From NCBI GenBank assembly GCA_001798885.1, contig MGQW01000092.1, forward strand, positions 1 through 64,000: a DNA stretch of 64,000 bases, read 5' to 3'. The notes beneath the pieces were generated by a model. That model did no database searches, was not told where the DNA came from, and saw nothing but the letters and a program-made list of their open reading frames with translations. Below are positions 24,023-33,925 of this stretch, one piece after another; positions within the stretch are counted from its first letter, which is position 1, and each line of letters opens with the position of its first letter. A program made the translations under genes and the position numbers. The DNA comes from Deltaproteobacteria bacterium RBG_16_64_85. Its GTDB lineage: Bacteria > Desulfobacterota > Deferrimicrobia > Deferrimicrobiales > Deferrimicrobiaceae.

Positions 24023-25933
24023 ATGAGCCGGCGGATTCTCATTCGTTGCTGCTTTGGCCCCTCGGCGGCACTTGCGTTTTTCCTGTTGGTTCCGCTGGTG
24101 TTTCCACGGGCGGCCGACGCCGGGGGCCTGTTTCCCGGATATCCGGACGCCGTGCGGACGCAGGCGGAACGGGTAGTGGCCCTCGCGGGGCCGGGGAAGG
24201 AAACGGCCCTGGCGAAGGAGGTGCGGCTGCTTCGGATCCGGATGCATGGTCTGGGGATCCTGTCCATGAACGCTGTTCCCGAACTCCTTTTCGAGCGGGC
24301 CGTCCTGGAGGGGTGGAAAAAAGACCTGGGTCCTCTCATGCGGGCGGTGCGGGAGGTTGCCCCCTTTTCGGTTCCGATGTGGGTGTGGCTGGTAAAGGAG
24401 GACCTTCTCCACCTCAGTCTGCCTGAACTCACTCAGGATCTAAACGGTTTGTCGGGTTCGCTGGAGCGGTTCGCCCCGGCATTGATCGGGTACTCGGCAT
24501 GGCTGATCTCGTTCTTTTCCGCCGCGGGCTGCTGGTTCGTCGTCTGGGGTTCCATCTCTCTTTTCCTCCGGGCGCGGCCGTCGCTGGAATCGGATTTTCT
24601 GCGGTTCCTCCGAGTTCCTTTCCGTGAATATCTCGCTCCCGTCCTGACCGTCCTCGTTTTTGTCGTGCCCCTCCTGGCGGGCTTCGGCCTTGCGGTTGCG
24701 GCCTGCATCTGGCTCATGTTGTCGGCGGGATATCTCCGCCGGGGCGAACTTGTCATCCTGTCAGCGGGAATCCTGATCCTTGGTGCACTGTTGCTGGGTG
24801 GCGGGATCCTCCACTCCCTGAGGATGTTCGGGGGAGACGGCGGACGCGGGGGATGGCTGGGGGGAGAGGGCAGCCTTGCCGTCGTGCGCCATAAGGAAGC
24901 GGAGGAAGCACAAGGCCTCCTCTTCGCCGGTACGCTTTCCTGGATGGTGCGATTCGAGAAGGCACGGACGGAGATGCAGGCCGGGCATGCCGCCGCTGCG
25001 GAAAGGCTGTGGACGTCGCTGGCCGAGGAGGGGAGGGATCTTCCCGCGGTCCTGAACAACCGGGGAATTGTCCGGGCGCAGCAGGGGAAGATGGACGAGG
25101 CCCTGTCGGATTTCGAGGCGGCGGTTTCGAAGCGTCCGCACGATGGGCCGGCCCTCTGGAACGCCTACCAGGTCCACCTGCAGGAGTTCAACCTGGAGCG
25201 GGCGAGGAAGATCCAGCCGGAGGCCTGGGAACGGGTCCAGAAGATGACGCCGTTCCTGTTCCGCCCTTTCGATATGGAGCAGGAGGAATGGATCGCAACC
25301 GCCCTTCCCGTGGGCGGGATCTGGAAGGCGATCTTCCAGTTCCGCGGGGAGTGGGTCCGGTCGGCGGGAGAGAGTGATTACTTCGGCCTGTTTTTCCACC
25401 CCCTTTCGCCCCGGGCCGCCCTCCTGTTCCTCGCCGTTGTCTGGCTGTCCTCGGGAGCCTGGAAACTTTTATCGAGAAAGCTTTGGGTCCACGGCACCTG
25501 CCGGGCCTGCGGGAGCCACGCGCTGGTCGTGCGCAGCAGGGAATCTTCTGACATCTGTACCCCGTGCCGGGTCAAGATCGGGGGAGGGATCCGTGCGGGA
25601 GCGGAGAGAAATCGCCGGGTGCAGGGCATCGTGATGCACCGTTGGTATGTAAAAGTCACCTCCCTGCTGGTGCCCGGGTCGGGGGCGTTATGGGCAGGGA
25701 AAGAGGTCCGAGCCCTGGTCTACGGGGTGGTGCTTTCAATAGCCCTCGGGGCCGTCACGGCGTCCCTGGGCGGAGCGCGCGCGGGGGATCCGCTCGTTTC
25801 CGAACTGCAGGCGACGATGGCCATCTGGGCGACGTTTCTGGCGGGATTGCTTTGGGCGGCAGGTGCGGCATGGGGGATGCGGTCCTTCTCCATGCTGCAG
25901 CGTGCCTATAACATTGCGGGAGAACGGATATAG
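24023..25933 (+). CDS. Membrane protein with TPR and zinc-ribbon segments, unknown function
   Basis: 636 aa, not recognised as a named family. In order: a signal-like N-terminus ending near RAADA (about 1-33); an extracytoplasmic helical stretch; transmembrane segments at about 152-180, 202-235 and 242-266; a soluble part with a TPR-like repeat (about 335-375, LNNRGIVRAQQGKMDEALSD); a transmembrane segment at about 465-483; a CxxC-15-CxxC zinc ribbon (Cys 493, 496, 512, 515); and two or three transmembrane segments at about 545-619. TAAGG precedes the ATG at 24023. It ends 2 nt before the DUF4388 gene, so they are probably co-transcribed. The TPR and ribbon suggest a scaffold, but no activity can be assigned. 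Confidence 0.75.
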   Translation: MSRRILIRCCFGPSAALAFFLLVPLVFPRAADAGGLFPGYPDAVRTQAERVVALAGPGKETALAKEVRLLRIRMHGLGILSMNAVPELLFERAVLEGWKKDLGPLMRAVREVAPFSVPMWVWLVKEDLLHLSLPELTQDLNGLSGSLERFAPALIGYSAWLISFFSAAGCWFVVWGSISLFLRARPSLESDFLRFLRVPFREYLAPVLTVLVFVVPLLAGFGLAVAACIWLMLSAGYLRRGELVILSAGILILGALLLGGGILHSLRMFGGDGGRGGWLGGEGSLAVVRHKEAEEAQGLLFAGTLSWMVRFEKARTEMQAGHAAAAERLWTSLAEEGRDLPAVLNNRGIVRAQQGKMDEALSDFEAAVSKRPHDGPALWNAYQVHLQEFNLERARKIQPEAWERVQKMTPFLFRPFDMEQEEWIATALPVGGIWKAIFQFRGEWVRSAGESDYFGLFFHPLSPRAALLFLAVVWLSSGAWKLLSRKLWVHGTCRACGSHALVVRSRESSDICTPCRVKIGGGIRAGAERNRRVQGIVMHRWYVKVTSLLVPGSGALWAGKEVRALVYGVVLSIALGAVTASLGGARAGDPLVSELQATMAIWATFLAGLLWAAGAAWGMRSFSMLQRAYNIAGERI

Positions 25934-25935
25934 GC

Positions 25936-26820
25936 ATGCAGGGAAAGATTTCCGACTTCAGCATCCCCGACATCTTCCAGCTTATCGCCAGCCAAGGGAA
26001 AAGCGGCTCGCTCAATATTTGCGGCGAAGATCGGGAGACGATATTCCTTTTCGCGGAAGGCTTGATCGTGGATGTCCGTCCCGACCGGCGCGACCCGGCG
26101 GGGATGCTCGGCGCCATGCTGGTGGATGCGGGACTCCTCACCGGGGAGGAGTTGCGCCGGATCCTGGCAGGCCAGGAAAAGGGAGGGAAGAAGCTCGGGG
26201 AGTTCCTCGTGGAGAAAAGGGTGATCTCGGCGGAGACGCTCGCCCGTTATCTTGCCTTGCAGATCAAGGAAAGCCTTTTCGAGACCTTGAGACTCCAGGA
26301 AGGGGAATACCGGTTTGAGGGATTCGCCGTCCGGCCGCCCTCCTGGATGAAGGATCCGGTCCGTGCCGACGTGCTGTTGATGGAGGGAATGCAGTTCCTC
26401 GACGAATATCCCATTTACCGGGAAAAGTTCCCTCCGGGCGACTTCCGCATCGCCCGCACGCGCGGCGAGAGGGTCGACCCCACCGCCCTGTCCGCCGAGG
26501 AACGAAAGGTCTGGAAGGCGACGGAGTTCTCGACGGAGCCGCAGCGAATTTTCCGCAAGGCCTGCATGACCTGGTTCGAAGGGGTCAAGGCGTTGTGGCT
26601 TCTGGTCGACCGCGGCTTCGTGGAGATTTCCGTGGCGGAGGAGCGGCCCGAGGACCCGGAGCGTGGTATCAGGGAGGATTTCGTTCGGCGCAGGAAGGTC
26701 GGATATCTGCGGGCGGCGACCTGGTTGGTCGCAGCCGCCGTGACCGCTATTTGGGCTTACACGCTCCTGTTGTCCCCTGCCGCGACGAACGCATTCGCGG
26801 TTTGGGTCCGATTCTTCTAA
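25936..26820 (+). CDS. DUF4388 domain protein with C-terminal membrane anchor
   Basis: 294 aa. The N-terminus MQGKISDFSIPDIFQLIASQ is the DUF4388 (PATAN) signature, found in deltaproteobacterial and cyanobacterial signalling proteins. A segment at about 60-100 (LGAMLVDAGLLTGEELRRIL, then KLGEFLVEKRVIS) resembles the paired helical repeats of type II secretion GspE N-domains. One transmembrane helix near 252-275 anchors it, with the bulk in the cytoplasm. Follows the 636-aa membrane protein by 2 nt and precedes phoH by 25 nt. Probably regulatory; partner unknown. Confidence 0.75.
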   Translation: MQGKISDFSIPDIFQLIASQGKSGSLNICGEDRETIFLFAEGLIVDVRPDRRDPAGMLGAMLVDAGLLTGEELRRILAGQEKGGKKLGEFLVEKRVISAETLARYLALQIKESLFETLRLQEGEYRFEGFAVRPPSWMKDPVRADVLLMEGMQFLDEYPIYREKFPPGDFRIARTRGERVDPTALSAEERKVWKATEFSTEPQRIFRKACMTWFEGVKALWLLVDRGFVEISVAEERPEDPERGIREDFVRRRKVGYLRAATWLVAAAVTAIWAYTLLLSPAATNAFAVWVRFF

Positions 26821-26845
26821 AAGGAGGAGGTTCCGGGGAGGCGGG

Positions 26846-27817
26846 ATGGAAGCGGTGGAAAAACGGGAAGAGGTGATCCGGTTCGACGATTCTTCCGTGC
26901 TGTCGGAGCTGTTCGGAAGTCACGACGACCAGCTGAAGATCGTGGAGCGGGCGCTCGGAGTGTCGGTTCACCCGAAAGGGAACGAGGCGACCGTGGCGGG
27001 AGACCCTCTGCAGGTGGAGCTGGCGGTCAAGGTCCTCGGGGGACTTTACCGGGTGCTGCGCAAGGGGATTCCGATCACGTCGAACGACGTGATCGCGGCG
27101 GTGCGGATCGTCTGCTCCGACAGGAACGCCGACGTCTTTACGGTGTTCCAGGACGTGGTCTTCAAGTCCTCTCGGAACAAGATCATCACGCCCAAGAGCG
27201 TCGCACAGAAACGGTACCTCGACGCCATGCGGGACTACGACATCGTCTTTGGCGTCGGACCGGCGGGGACGGGCAAGACATTCCTCGCGATGGCGATGGC
27301 CGTGGGCTTCCTCCTCCGAAAGGAGGTAAAGAGGATCATCCTCGCCAGGCCGGCGGTAGAGGCCGGCGAGAAACTGGGATTTCTGCCGGGGGACATGGCA
27401 GAGAAGGTCAACCCGTACCTGCGGCCGCTGCACGACGCGCTCTACACGATGCTGGAGTACGAGCAGGCCGCGAAGCTGATGGAGCGGGGCACGATCGAGG
27501 TGGCCCCCCTCGCTTTCATGCGGGGCCGGACGCTGAACGATTCGTTCGTCATCCTCGACGAGGCGCAGAACACGACCTCGGAGCAGATGAAGATGTTCCT
27601 TACACGGATCGGGTTTGGGTCCAAGGCAGTGATCACGGGAGACATTACGCAGACCGACCTGCCGTCGGGCCGCGTGTCGGGCCTGAACGAGGCGCTGTCG
27701 ATTCTTGACGGGGTGGAGGGGATCCGGTTCAGCTACTTCACCGAGATCGACGTGGTGCGCCATCCGATCGTCCAGGAGATCATCAAGGCGTATGAACGTT
27801 ACGAAAAACGCGGATAG
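26846..27817 (+). CDS. PhoH family ATPase (PhoL/YbeZ type)
   Basis: 323 aa. The N-terminal part (about 1-110) resembles a KH-like RNA-binding segment and the C-terminal part is the PhoH P-loop ATPase: Walker A GPAGTGKTFLA near 138, ARPAVEAGEKLGFLPGD, Walker B FVILDEAQNTT, and TRIGFGSKAVITGD. Clusters with ybeY across bacteria, consistent with rRNA maturation and RNA quality control; the intervening HD gene is also a usual member. Strong GGAGG sequences precede it. Confidence 0.93.
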   Translation: MEAVEKREEVIRFDDSSVLSELFGSHDDQLKIVERALGVSVHPKGNEATVAGDPLQVELAVKVLGGLYRVLRKGIPITSNDVIAAVRIVCSDRNADVFTVFQDVVFKSSRNKIITPKSVAQKRYLDAMRDYDIVFGVGPAGTGKTFLAMAMAVGFLLRKEVKRIILARPAVEAGEKLGFLPGDMAEKVNPYLRPLHDALYTMLEYEQAAKLMERGTIEVAPLAFMRGRTLNDSFVILDEAQNTTSEQMKMFLTRIGFGSKAVITGDITQTDLPSGRVSGLNEALSILDGVEGIRFSYFTEIDVVRHPIVQEIIKAYERYEKRG

Positions 27818-29303
27818 GGAACCCCGCGGGCCGGAAACCGCGGAGGGACAGAAGGGTCGTTCCTTCCGGGAGGCCTCCATCGGCCTCCTCTCCGCCGCCG
27901 TCTTCGCGGTCCTGTTCTACCTGTGGGGGGAGGAGCTTCTTCCCCGTGCAGCGGGGCATCTGGGAGGCTACTTTCCCTTCGTCGGGGCGGTCGCGCTGAC
28001 GCTTGCCGTTGCGCTGTTCCTCGTGGAATGGTTCCGTTTCGCCGGGCGCGAGGTGCGCAAGGTTCGCCTTGCCGCGAGGGATTTTCTCTTCCTTTGCACC
28101 CTCTCGTTCATCCTGTTTTTCCTGGCGAAGGGGGTTGTGGAGGTGCTTCCGGAGGTGCCGTCGTGGAACCGTGCGGTGCCCGCACGCCTCTACGTTTACC
28201 TGATTCCTCTCCCTGCGTTCGCCATGATCGTCCGCGTTCTCCTGAATTCGGAAGTCGCGATTCTCTTCACCGTCGCCGCATCGGTGCTTTCGGCCGCGGC
28301 GGCCTCCGGAAGATGGCCCGCGCTCCTGTTCCTGCTTCTTTCGGGGACGGCGGCTGCATCGCGTTCGGGGCGGGTCCAGGACCGGTACCGGATGCTTCTC
28401 GCGGGCGTCACCACGGCCCCCATCTGCGCGTTAGGCGCCATCGCGCTCGAGCTGGCGTTTCAGGGCGCGGATGGGATCTGGTGGGCCGGTCTTCTGGCGG
28501 CGATCAACGGCCTTGTTGCGGGTCCGATTGCACTGGCGCTCTTGCCGCTGGCGGAATATGTGTTCGGCTATGCGAGCGACATCCGGCTGATGGAGCTGGC
28601 CAGCACCGGCCACCCGCTGTTGCAGCGCCTGATGCTGGAGGCGCCGGGAACCTTCCACCACAGCGTCGTGGTCGGCACGCTGGCCGAGGCGGGCGCCGCC
28701 GCCATCCATGCAAACCCTCTGCTGTGCCGGGTCGCCTCGCTCTTCCACGACGTGGGGAAGGTCGGCAAGCCGCAATACTTCTCGGAGAACCAGGCGGGAA
28801 CGGTGAATGTCCACGATATCCTTTCCCCCGGAATGAGCCGCGTCGTCATCCTCTCCCACGTCAAGGAAGGACTGAAGCTGGCACAGGAATACCGTCTCGG
28901 CGACCGGGTTGCGGAAATCATCGCCCAGCACCACGGGACCAGCCTCCTGTATTGTTTTCTCGAAAAGGCCCAGTCCCTCATTCAGGAGAGGCGGGCCTCG
29001 GAGGAGACCTTTCGGTACCCGGGACCGCGGCCAAGGACTCGGGAGGCGGCGATCATCATGCTGGCGGACACGGCCGAGGCGGCCGCCCGGAGCCTGAAGA
29101 ATCCCACCCAGGGCGGTCTCGAGGAGTCGGTCACCCGGATCGTGAACCGCGCCTACCTGGATGGACAGCTGAATGAATGCGACATGACGTTGCGCGACCT
29201 CCACGCGGTCGAGCAGGCCTTCATCAGGGTCCTGTCGGCGGTGGTGCACGCCCGGGTCGATTATCCCGAGAGCGGGAGAGGCCCCCTGGGCCAGGTCCCG
29301 TGA
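27792..29303 (+). CDS. Membrane HD phosphodiesterase (PgpH/YqfF-like) lacking the sensor domain
   Basis: 503 aa. It has seven or so transmembrane helices (about 28-265), then an HD domain (about 285-440) with metal-site residues in PGTFHHSVV, SLFHDVGKVGKPQYF, LSHVKEGL, AQHHGTSLLY and LADTAEAAA. The family hydrolyses cyclic di-AMP to pApA. Usual members are about 700-850 aa because of a large extracellular 7TMR-HDED domain after the first helix; here only a short loop is found. ATG 27792 lies inside phoH's 3' end (26-nt overlap). Name uncertain for a truncated member. Confidence 0.88.
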   Translation: MNVTKNADREPRGPETAEGQKGRSFREASIGLLSAAVFAVLFYLWGEELLPRAAGHLGGYFPFVGAVALTLAVALFLVEWFRFAGREVRKVRLAARDFLFLCTLSFILFFLAKGVVEVLPEVPSWNRAVPARLYVYLIPLPAFAMIVRVLLNSEVAILFTVAASVLSAAAASGRWPALLFLLLSGTAAASRSGRVQDRYRMLLAGVTTAPICALGAIALELAFQGADGIWWAGLLAAINGLVAGPIALALLPLAEYVFGYASDIRLMELASTGHPLLQRLMLEAPGTFHHSVVVGTLAEAGAAAIHANPLLCRVASLFHDVGKVGKPQYFSENQAGTVNVHDILSPGMSRVVILSHVKEGLKLAQEYRLGDRVAEIIAQHHGTSLLYCFLEKAQSLIQERRASEETFRYPGPRPRTREAAIIMLADTAEAAARSLKNPTQGGLEESVTRIVNRAYLDGQLNECDMTLRDLHAVEQAFIRVLSAVVHARVDYPESGRGPLGQVP

Positions 29304-29304
29304 C

Positions 29305-29784
29305 GTGACCGCCCGACGGCACCTCCAGCGCATCAGCATTCTGCAGCACCTCCGCCCGGTCCCGTTTCGGAGGGACCGGTTGCAGGCGCTGGTTCGGAAG
29401 GCGCTGGCGCAGGTCGCCCCCGGCGCGGCGGACCTCCGGATCCTCGTGGTGGATGACGGGGACATGCGGGCATGGAACCGGCGGTTCCTCCATCGCTTCC
29501 GGACGACGAACGTCATCTCCTTCCCCGAGGATGAACTGCGCGATGCCGCTCCCGAAAGGCTCTCGGGAGATATCCTGATCTCCGCCCCGACCTGCCTTCG
29601 GCAGACGCGGGGCTGGCCGGGATCCCCCGAGGAACGGGTTTTCTTTTTTATCGTCCACGGTCTCCTTCACCTCGCGGGGTACGACCACGAACGCGGCGGG
29701 GAGGAGGCCAGGAGGATGCGCAGGGCGGAGATGAAAATATATCTTTCGGCCCTGGGCAGATCATCGGCGGGGGCACGCGGTTGA
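29305..29784 (+). CDS. ybeY: Endoribonuclease YbeY
   Basis: 159 aa from a GTG 1 nt after the preceding stop. The metal-binding signature HGLLHLAGYDHE is exact, and TTNVISFPEDE is the other family block. Needed for 16S rRNA 3'-end maturation and ribosome quality control. Stop overlaps the lnt start. Confidence 0.94.
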   Translation: MTARRHLQRISILQHLRPVPFRRDRLQALVRKALAQVAPGAADLRILVVDDGDMRAWNRRFLHRFRTTNVISFPEDELRDAAPERLSGDILISAPTCLRQTRGWPGSPEERVFFFIVHGLLHLAGYDHERGGEEARRMRRAEMKIYLSALGRSSAGARG

Positions 29785-31349
29785 ACCTGCCGGAACGGGC
29801 GGTACCCTGGGGTCTTGGCGCCCTTTTCGCGGCGTCGTATGCGCTGGGGATGCCGGGATACGACATCCCGGCGCTTCCCTTCTTTTGCTGGATACCGTTT
29901 TTCCTGCTCTCCGTTTCCGCGAAAAGTTTCCGGCGGGCTGCGATCCGGGGGTTCCTTGCCGGCATTGCGGCGAACCTGCTGCTTTTTTACTGGATCGCCT
30001 ACACCGTGGCGGTGATGGGAAAACTCGGCTGGCCGCTGGGCTGCCTGGCCGCGCTTCTGGTGTCCGCCTACGTGGGGATGTATTTCTCCGCCGGCGGGTT
30101 CATCGCGTTGCGCCTGGTCCGACGGTTCGGGTTCGCCGGACTCTGGGCCTTTCCGTTCGCGTGGATCGGCCTGGAATTCGCCAGATCGGTCCTGTTGTCG
30201 GGTTTCCCCTGGGTGCTCTTCGGCTACAGTTTGGCCGGAAGTACGACCCTTATGCAGGCGGCGGACCTGGCAGGTGTTTTCGGATTGGGATTTCTCCTGG
30301 TCACGGCAAACGTCTCCCTGTACCGGGCCGGGGAATGTCTAATGCGGAGAGAATACCGCGTTGGAGCGATTTTTATCGCAGGTCTTGCCGCCATCCTGCT
30401 CTTCTTGGCCGCCTACGGAACGCATCGGATCGGCGAGCTGGGAGCGCGTCCTTCCGGCGGAAGCCTGCGCGTGGGAATTGCCCAGGGGGGGATCGACCAG
30501 AACAGGAAATGGGACCCCGACTTTCAGGGCGAGACATTGGCGATCTATAAGGAACTGTCCAGGGAGGCGAGGTCGAAAGGCGCCGAGGTGATCGTCTGGC
30601 CGGAAACCGCCGCGCCGTTTTTTTACGGATGGGAGCGAGAGCAGAGCCGGGAAGTCGATCGGGTCGCATTGGAAGGGGGGATCCCCCTGATTTTCGGCGC
30701 CCCGTGGTTCAGTCCCTCGGAAGGGGGAAAATATTACAACAGCGTCTTCATCCTGAACGGCAGAAGCGTTCCGGAGGGGCGCTACGACAAGCGGCACCTC
30801 GTTCCGTTCGGCGAGTACGTGCCGCTGAAATCCATCCTCTTTTTCGTACGGAAGCTGACGGAAGGAGGGGAAGACTTCTCGGCCGGGACGGTTCCCGCGC
30901 TGCTTCCCGTCGCGGGGGGGCTGGCAGGCGCCTCGGTCTGTTACGAGGCGGTCTTTCCGGGGATCATCCGGGAAAGCGTCCTTTCGGGGGCGCAGTGGCT
31001 GGTGAACGTCACCAATGATGCGTGGTTCGGTGACACGGTGGCTCCGCTCCAGCATCTGGCGATGGCCCGGATGCGCGCGGTGGAGTTCCGGCGACCGATC
31101 GTTCGGGCGGCCAACTCAGGGGTAAGCGCCCTGATCGACACACGAGGCGTGGCGACAGAAACCCTTGGCCTCTTCCGGGCAGGGACCTTGGTCGGGGAGA
31201 TCGTTCCCCGGAGCGGGGAAACGCTGTATGCGAAAACAGGTGAAATCTTTGCAATATCTTGTACTATAATAGCTTTTTTAATTCTGTTGATCCCATTGCG
31301 AGGCTCTGATGGCGTCAGGAATGCTCGAAGAAAAATTCGCCGAACTTGA
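29781..31349 (+). CDS. lnt: Apolipoprotein N-acyltransferase
   Basis: 522-aa inner-membrane enzyme adding the third acyl chain to lipoproteins. Several N-terminal transmembrane helices (about 1-215) precede a periplasmic nitrilase domain whose Glu-Lys-Cys triad is visible: Glu in [11 protein letters not shown], Lys in [15 protein letters not shown], Cys in [15 protein letters not shown] start overlaps ybeY (TTGA). Its 3' end overlaps prfB by 41 nt. Substrates include the LptE and DUF3108 lipoproteins encoded here. Confidence 0.95.
   Translation: MNLPERAVPWGLGALFAASYALGMPGYDIPALPFFCWIPFFLLSVSAKSFRRAAIRGFLAGIAANLLLFYWIAYTVAVMGKLGWPLGCLAALLVSAYVGMYFSAGGFIALRLVRRFGFAGLWAFPFAWIGLEFARSVLLSGFPWVLFGYSLAGSTTLMQAADLAGVFGLGFLLVTANVSLYRAGECLMRREYRVGAIFIAGLAAILLFLAAYGTHRIGELGARPSGGSLRVGIAQGGIDQNRKWDPDFQGETLAIYKELSREARSKGAEVIVWPETAAPFFYGWEREQSREVDRVALEGGIPLIFGAPWFSPSEGGKYYNSVFILNGRSVPEGRYDKRHLVPFGEYVPLKSILFFVRKLTEGGEDFSAGTVPALLPVAGGLAGASVCYEAVFPGIIRESVLSGAQWLVNVTNDAWFGDTVAPLQHLAMARMRAVEFRRPIVRAANSGVSALIDTRGVATETLGLFRAGTLVGEIVPRSGETLYAKTGEIFAISCTIIAFLILLIPLRGSDGVRNARRKIRRT
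31265..31270 (+). promoter_or_regulatory. Possible -10 element ahead of prfB
   Basis: A perfect TATAAT inside the 3' end of lnt, about 40 nt before the prfB start, in an unusually AT-rich stretch. No good -35 lies at 16-18 nt, so support is weak. Confidence 0.3.
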
Positions 31350-32434
31350 ATCGCGCTGCCGCGCGCTCCGGGGTTACCTTTGAAGTAGAACGCAAGAAGT
31401 CCCGACTTGCCGAGCTCGAGGCCGCCGCCGCGCGGGAGGGGTTCTGGGATTCTCCGGAGAACGCCGAAACGCTCCTCAAAGAGCGGAAGGTCCTCGAAAC
31501 GTTCCTTTTGAAATGGTCCGGCCTGGAGAGGTCCCTGGAGGACCTGCGGGCCTGCCTCGACTTGCACGACGAGTCGGGCGATTCCTCCCTGGTCTCGGAG
31601 ATCGACTCGCACGCCCTGAAGGTCGCGAAGGACCTCGACGAGATCGAACTGGACCGGATGCTCTCGGGGGAGGACGACGAGCGCAATGCGATCCTGACGA
31701 TCCACGCCGGCGCCGGAGGGACGGAATCCCAGGACTGGGCCGAGATGCTCCTGCGGATGTTCACGCGCTTCGCCGACCGGAACGGATTCGACGTGGAGCT
31801 CCTCGAGCAGCAGGAGGGCGAGGAAGCGGGGATCAAGAGTGCAACGATTCTCCTGAAGGGGGATCACCCCTATGGATATCTGAAGGCGGAGCGGGGGGTC
31901 CACCGCCTCGTCCGGATCTCCCCTTTCGACGCCAACAAACGGAGACACACCTCCTTCGCCTCGGTCCTCGTTTCCCCCGAGGTCGATGATGCCGTGGAGA
32001 TCCAGATCAACGAGTCGGACCTCAAGGTGGACACCCTCCGTTCGGGGGGGGCCGGCGGCCAGCACGTGAACAAGGTCGAGTCCGCCGTCCGGATCGTCCA
32101 TGTGCCTACCGGAATCACGGTCCTGTGCCAGCAGGAGCGTTCGCAGCACAAGAACCGCGCGACGGCGATGAAGATATTGCGGTCCAAGCTCTACGAGCTT
32201 GAAATGCGCCAGCGCGCCGAGAAAGCGGCCGAGGCGCATAAGACGAAGAAGGACATCGCCTGGGGGTCCCAGATCCGCTCCTATGTCCTGGCCCCATATC
32301 GGCTGGTGAAGGATCACCGGACGGGCTATGAAACCGGGAACGTGGATGCCGTCCTCGACGGGGACCTGATGGAGTTCATCCGGCGGTTCCTGCTCGCCGG
32401 AGGGGAAGAGGAAGCCAGGGGAGGAGCAGCGTGA
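31309..32434 (+). CDS. prfB: Peptide chain release factor 2 (programmed +1 frameshift)
   Basis: Terminates at UGA and UAA. The zero frame runs from ATG 31309 for 24 codons to an in-frame TGA at 31381-31383; skipping T 31381 continues for 350 codons, giving about 374 aa. The product has the GGQ loop ([14 protein letters not shown]), the SPF anticodon-like tripeptide ([16 protein letters not shown]) and a normal N-terminal helix domain across the shift. The ATG at 31309 has GCGAGG 4-5 nt ahead; a second in-frame ATG is at 31321. Begins inside lnt and its end overlaps lysS by 4 nt. Confidence 0.95.
31369..31384 (+). promoter_or_regulatory. RF2 autoregulatory frameshift site
   Basis: CGG GGT TAC CTT TGA A matches the known prfB signal: a Shine-Dalgarno-like GGGGT, slippery CTT and a UGA stop followed by a purine (E. 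coli has AGG GGG TAT CTT TGA C). Low RF2 slows UGA reading and favours the +1 slip, so RF2 controls its own synthesis. Confidence 0.9.
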
Positions 32435-33918
32435 ACGAGGACTGGAACGATCTGATCCACGAGCGGATCCGAAAGGCCGAGGAGGCACGAAAGAGCGGAA
32501 CGGACCCCTACCCCAATGACCAGAAGGTCGGATGGACGACGGCCGCTGCCCGCCGGGCGGCGGGAGAGTTGGGCGCCGAGGAGCTCGAGCGGAAGGGGAT
32601 CCGCGTGGACGTCGCGGGGCGGATCGTGGCGGCGCGCAACTTCGGGAAGGCGACGTTCGTGGTGATCGCGGACCGCGCAGGCCGCCTGCAGGCCTACATC
32701 CGGAAAGACAGGGTGGGGGACGAGGCGTATTCCCTTTTCAAGAAGGCAACGGACGTCGGCGATATCGTCTGGGTCGAGGGGTTGCTCTTCATCACCCGGA
32801 CGAAAGAGCTGACGGTACTGGCGGAGCGGTTCCGGCTCCTTTGCAAGGGGATCCGGCCGCTCCCCGAGAAGTGGCACGGCCTGGTCGACGTGGAGACGCG
32901 GTACCGCCAGCGGTATGTCGACCTGATCGTCAACGAGAAGGTCAGGGAGGTGTTCCGCCGCCGTGCCCGGATCATCGCGTACATCCGCTCCTTCCTCGCG
33001 GAGCGGGACTTCCTCGAGGTGGAGACCCCGATGATGCAGCCCGTAGCGGGGGGCGCCGCCGCAAAGCCGTTCGTGACCCACCACAACGCTCTGGACATGG
33101 ACCTTTACCTGAGGATCGCTCCCGAGCTTTACTTGAAGCGGCTGCTTGTGGGGGGGTTCGAGCGCGTCTTCGAGATCAACCGGAACTTCCGGAACGAGGG
33201 GATCTCCACGCAGCACAACCCCGAGTTCACCATGGTGGAGTTTTATCAGGCCTATGCGACCTACGAGGACCTGATGCGGCTGACCGAAGAGATGATTTCC
33301 AGCCTCGCCCTCTCCCTCTTCGGGACGACGGCAGTGGAGGTCCAGGGGAAAACGATCGACTTTACGCCTCCGTGGGAGCGCATCACGGTGGCCGGGGCGG
33401 TCGCCCGGTACGCCGGCGTCCCGGAGGAAAAGCTTTCCGATCCGGAATTTCTCCGCCGGATGGCGATTTCGCTGGGCATCGCCACCAGGGAGGATTGGGC
33501 CCCGGGCCGGCTCCTGTTCGAGATTTTCGAGGAAGTCGCCGAAAGGAAGATCAAGGGACCGGCCTTCGTCACGGAATATCCCATCGAGGTGTCGCCGTTG
33601 TCGCGGAGAAACGATCTGCGTCCGGGGATCGTCGACCGGTTCGAGCTGATCGTCCTGGGCCGGGAGATCGCCAACGCGTTTTCCGAGCTGAACGACCCCC
33701 TGGACCAGAGGCGCCGGCTCGAGGAGCAGATGGTTCAGCGCGAACGGGGGGACGAGGAGGCCCACGCGATGGACGAGGATTTCCTCCGCGCGCTGGAGCA
33801 TGGCATGCCGCCCGCCGCCGGGGAGGGAATCGGGATCGATCGGCTGGTGATGCTCTTCACCGATTCGCCCTCCATCCGGGACGTGATCCTTTTCCCCCAA
33901 CTGCGGAAAGAGGGGTAG
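32431..33918 (+). CDS. lysS: Lysyl-tRNA synthetase (class II)
   Basis: 495 aa. N-terminal OB-fold anticodon domain (about 60-150), then the class II core with motif 2 [13 protein letters not shown] and motif 3 [14 protein letters not shown]. Blocks [17 protein letters not shown] and [13 protein letters not shown] are LysRS-specific. GTG start overlapping the prfB stop. The prfB-lysS adjacency is also found in E. coli. Confidence 0.97.
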   Translation: MNEDWNDLIHERIRKAEEARKSGTDPYPNDQKVGWTTAAARRAAGELGAEELERKGIRVDVAGRIVAARNFGKATFVVIADRAGRLQAYIRKDRVGDEAYSLFKKATDVGDIVWVEGLLFITRTKELTVLAERFRLLCKGIRPLPEKWHGLVDVETRYRQRYVDLIVNEKVREVFRRRARIIAYIRSFLAERDFLEVETPMMQPVAGGAAAKPFVTHHNALDMDLYLRIAPELYLKRLLVGGFERVFEINRNFRNEGISTQHNPEFTMVEFYQAYATYEDLMRLTEEMISSLALSLFGTTAVEVQGKTIDFTPPWERITVAGAVARYAGVPEEKLSDPEFLRRMAISLGIATREDWAPGRLLFEIFEEVAERKIKGPAFVTEYPIEVSPLSRRNDLRPGIVDRFELIVLGREIANAFSELNDPLDQRRRLEEQMVQRERGDEEAHAMDEDFLRALEHGMPPAAGEGIGIDRLVMLFTDSPSIRDVILFPQLRKEG

Positions 33919-33925
33919 CTCCGCC

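Noticed and set aside
31309-31383. prfB as a pseudogene because of the early in-frame TGA
   Set aside because: The TGA sits in the well-known autoregulatory frameshift context and the +1 frame continues as intact RF2.
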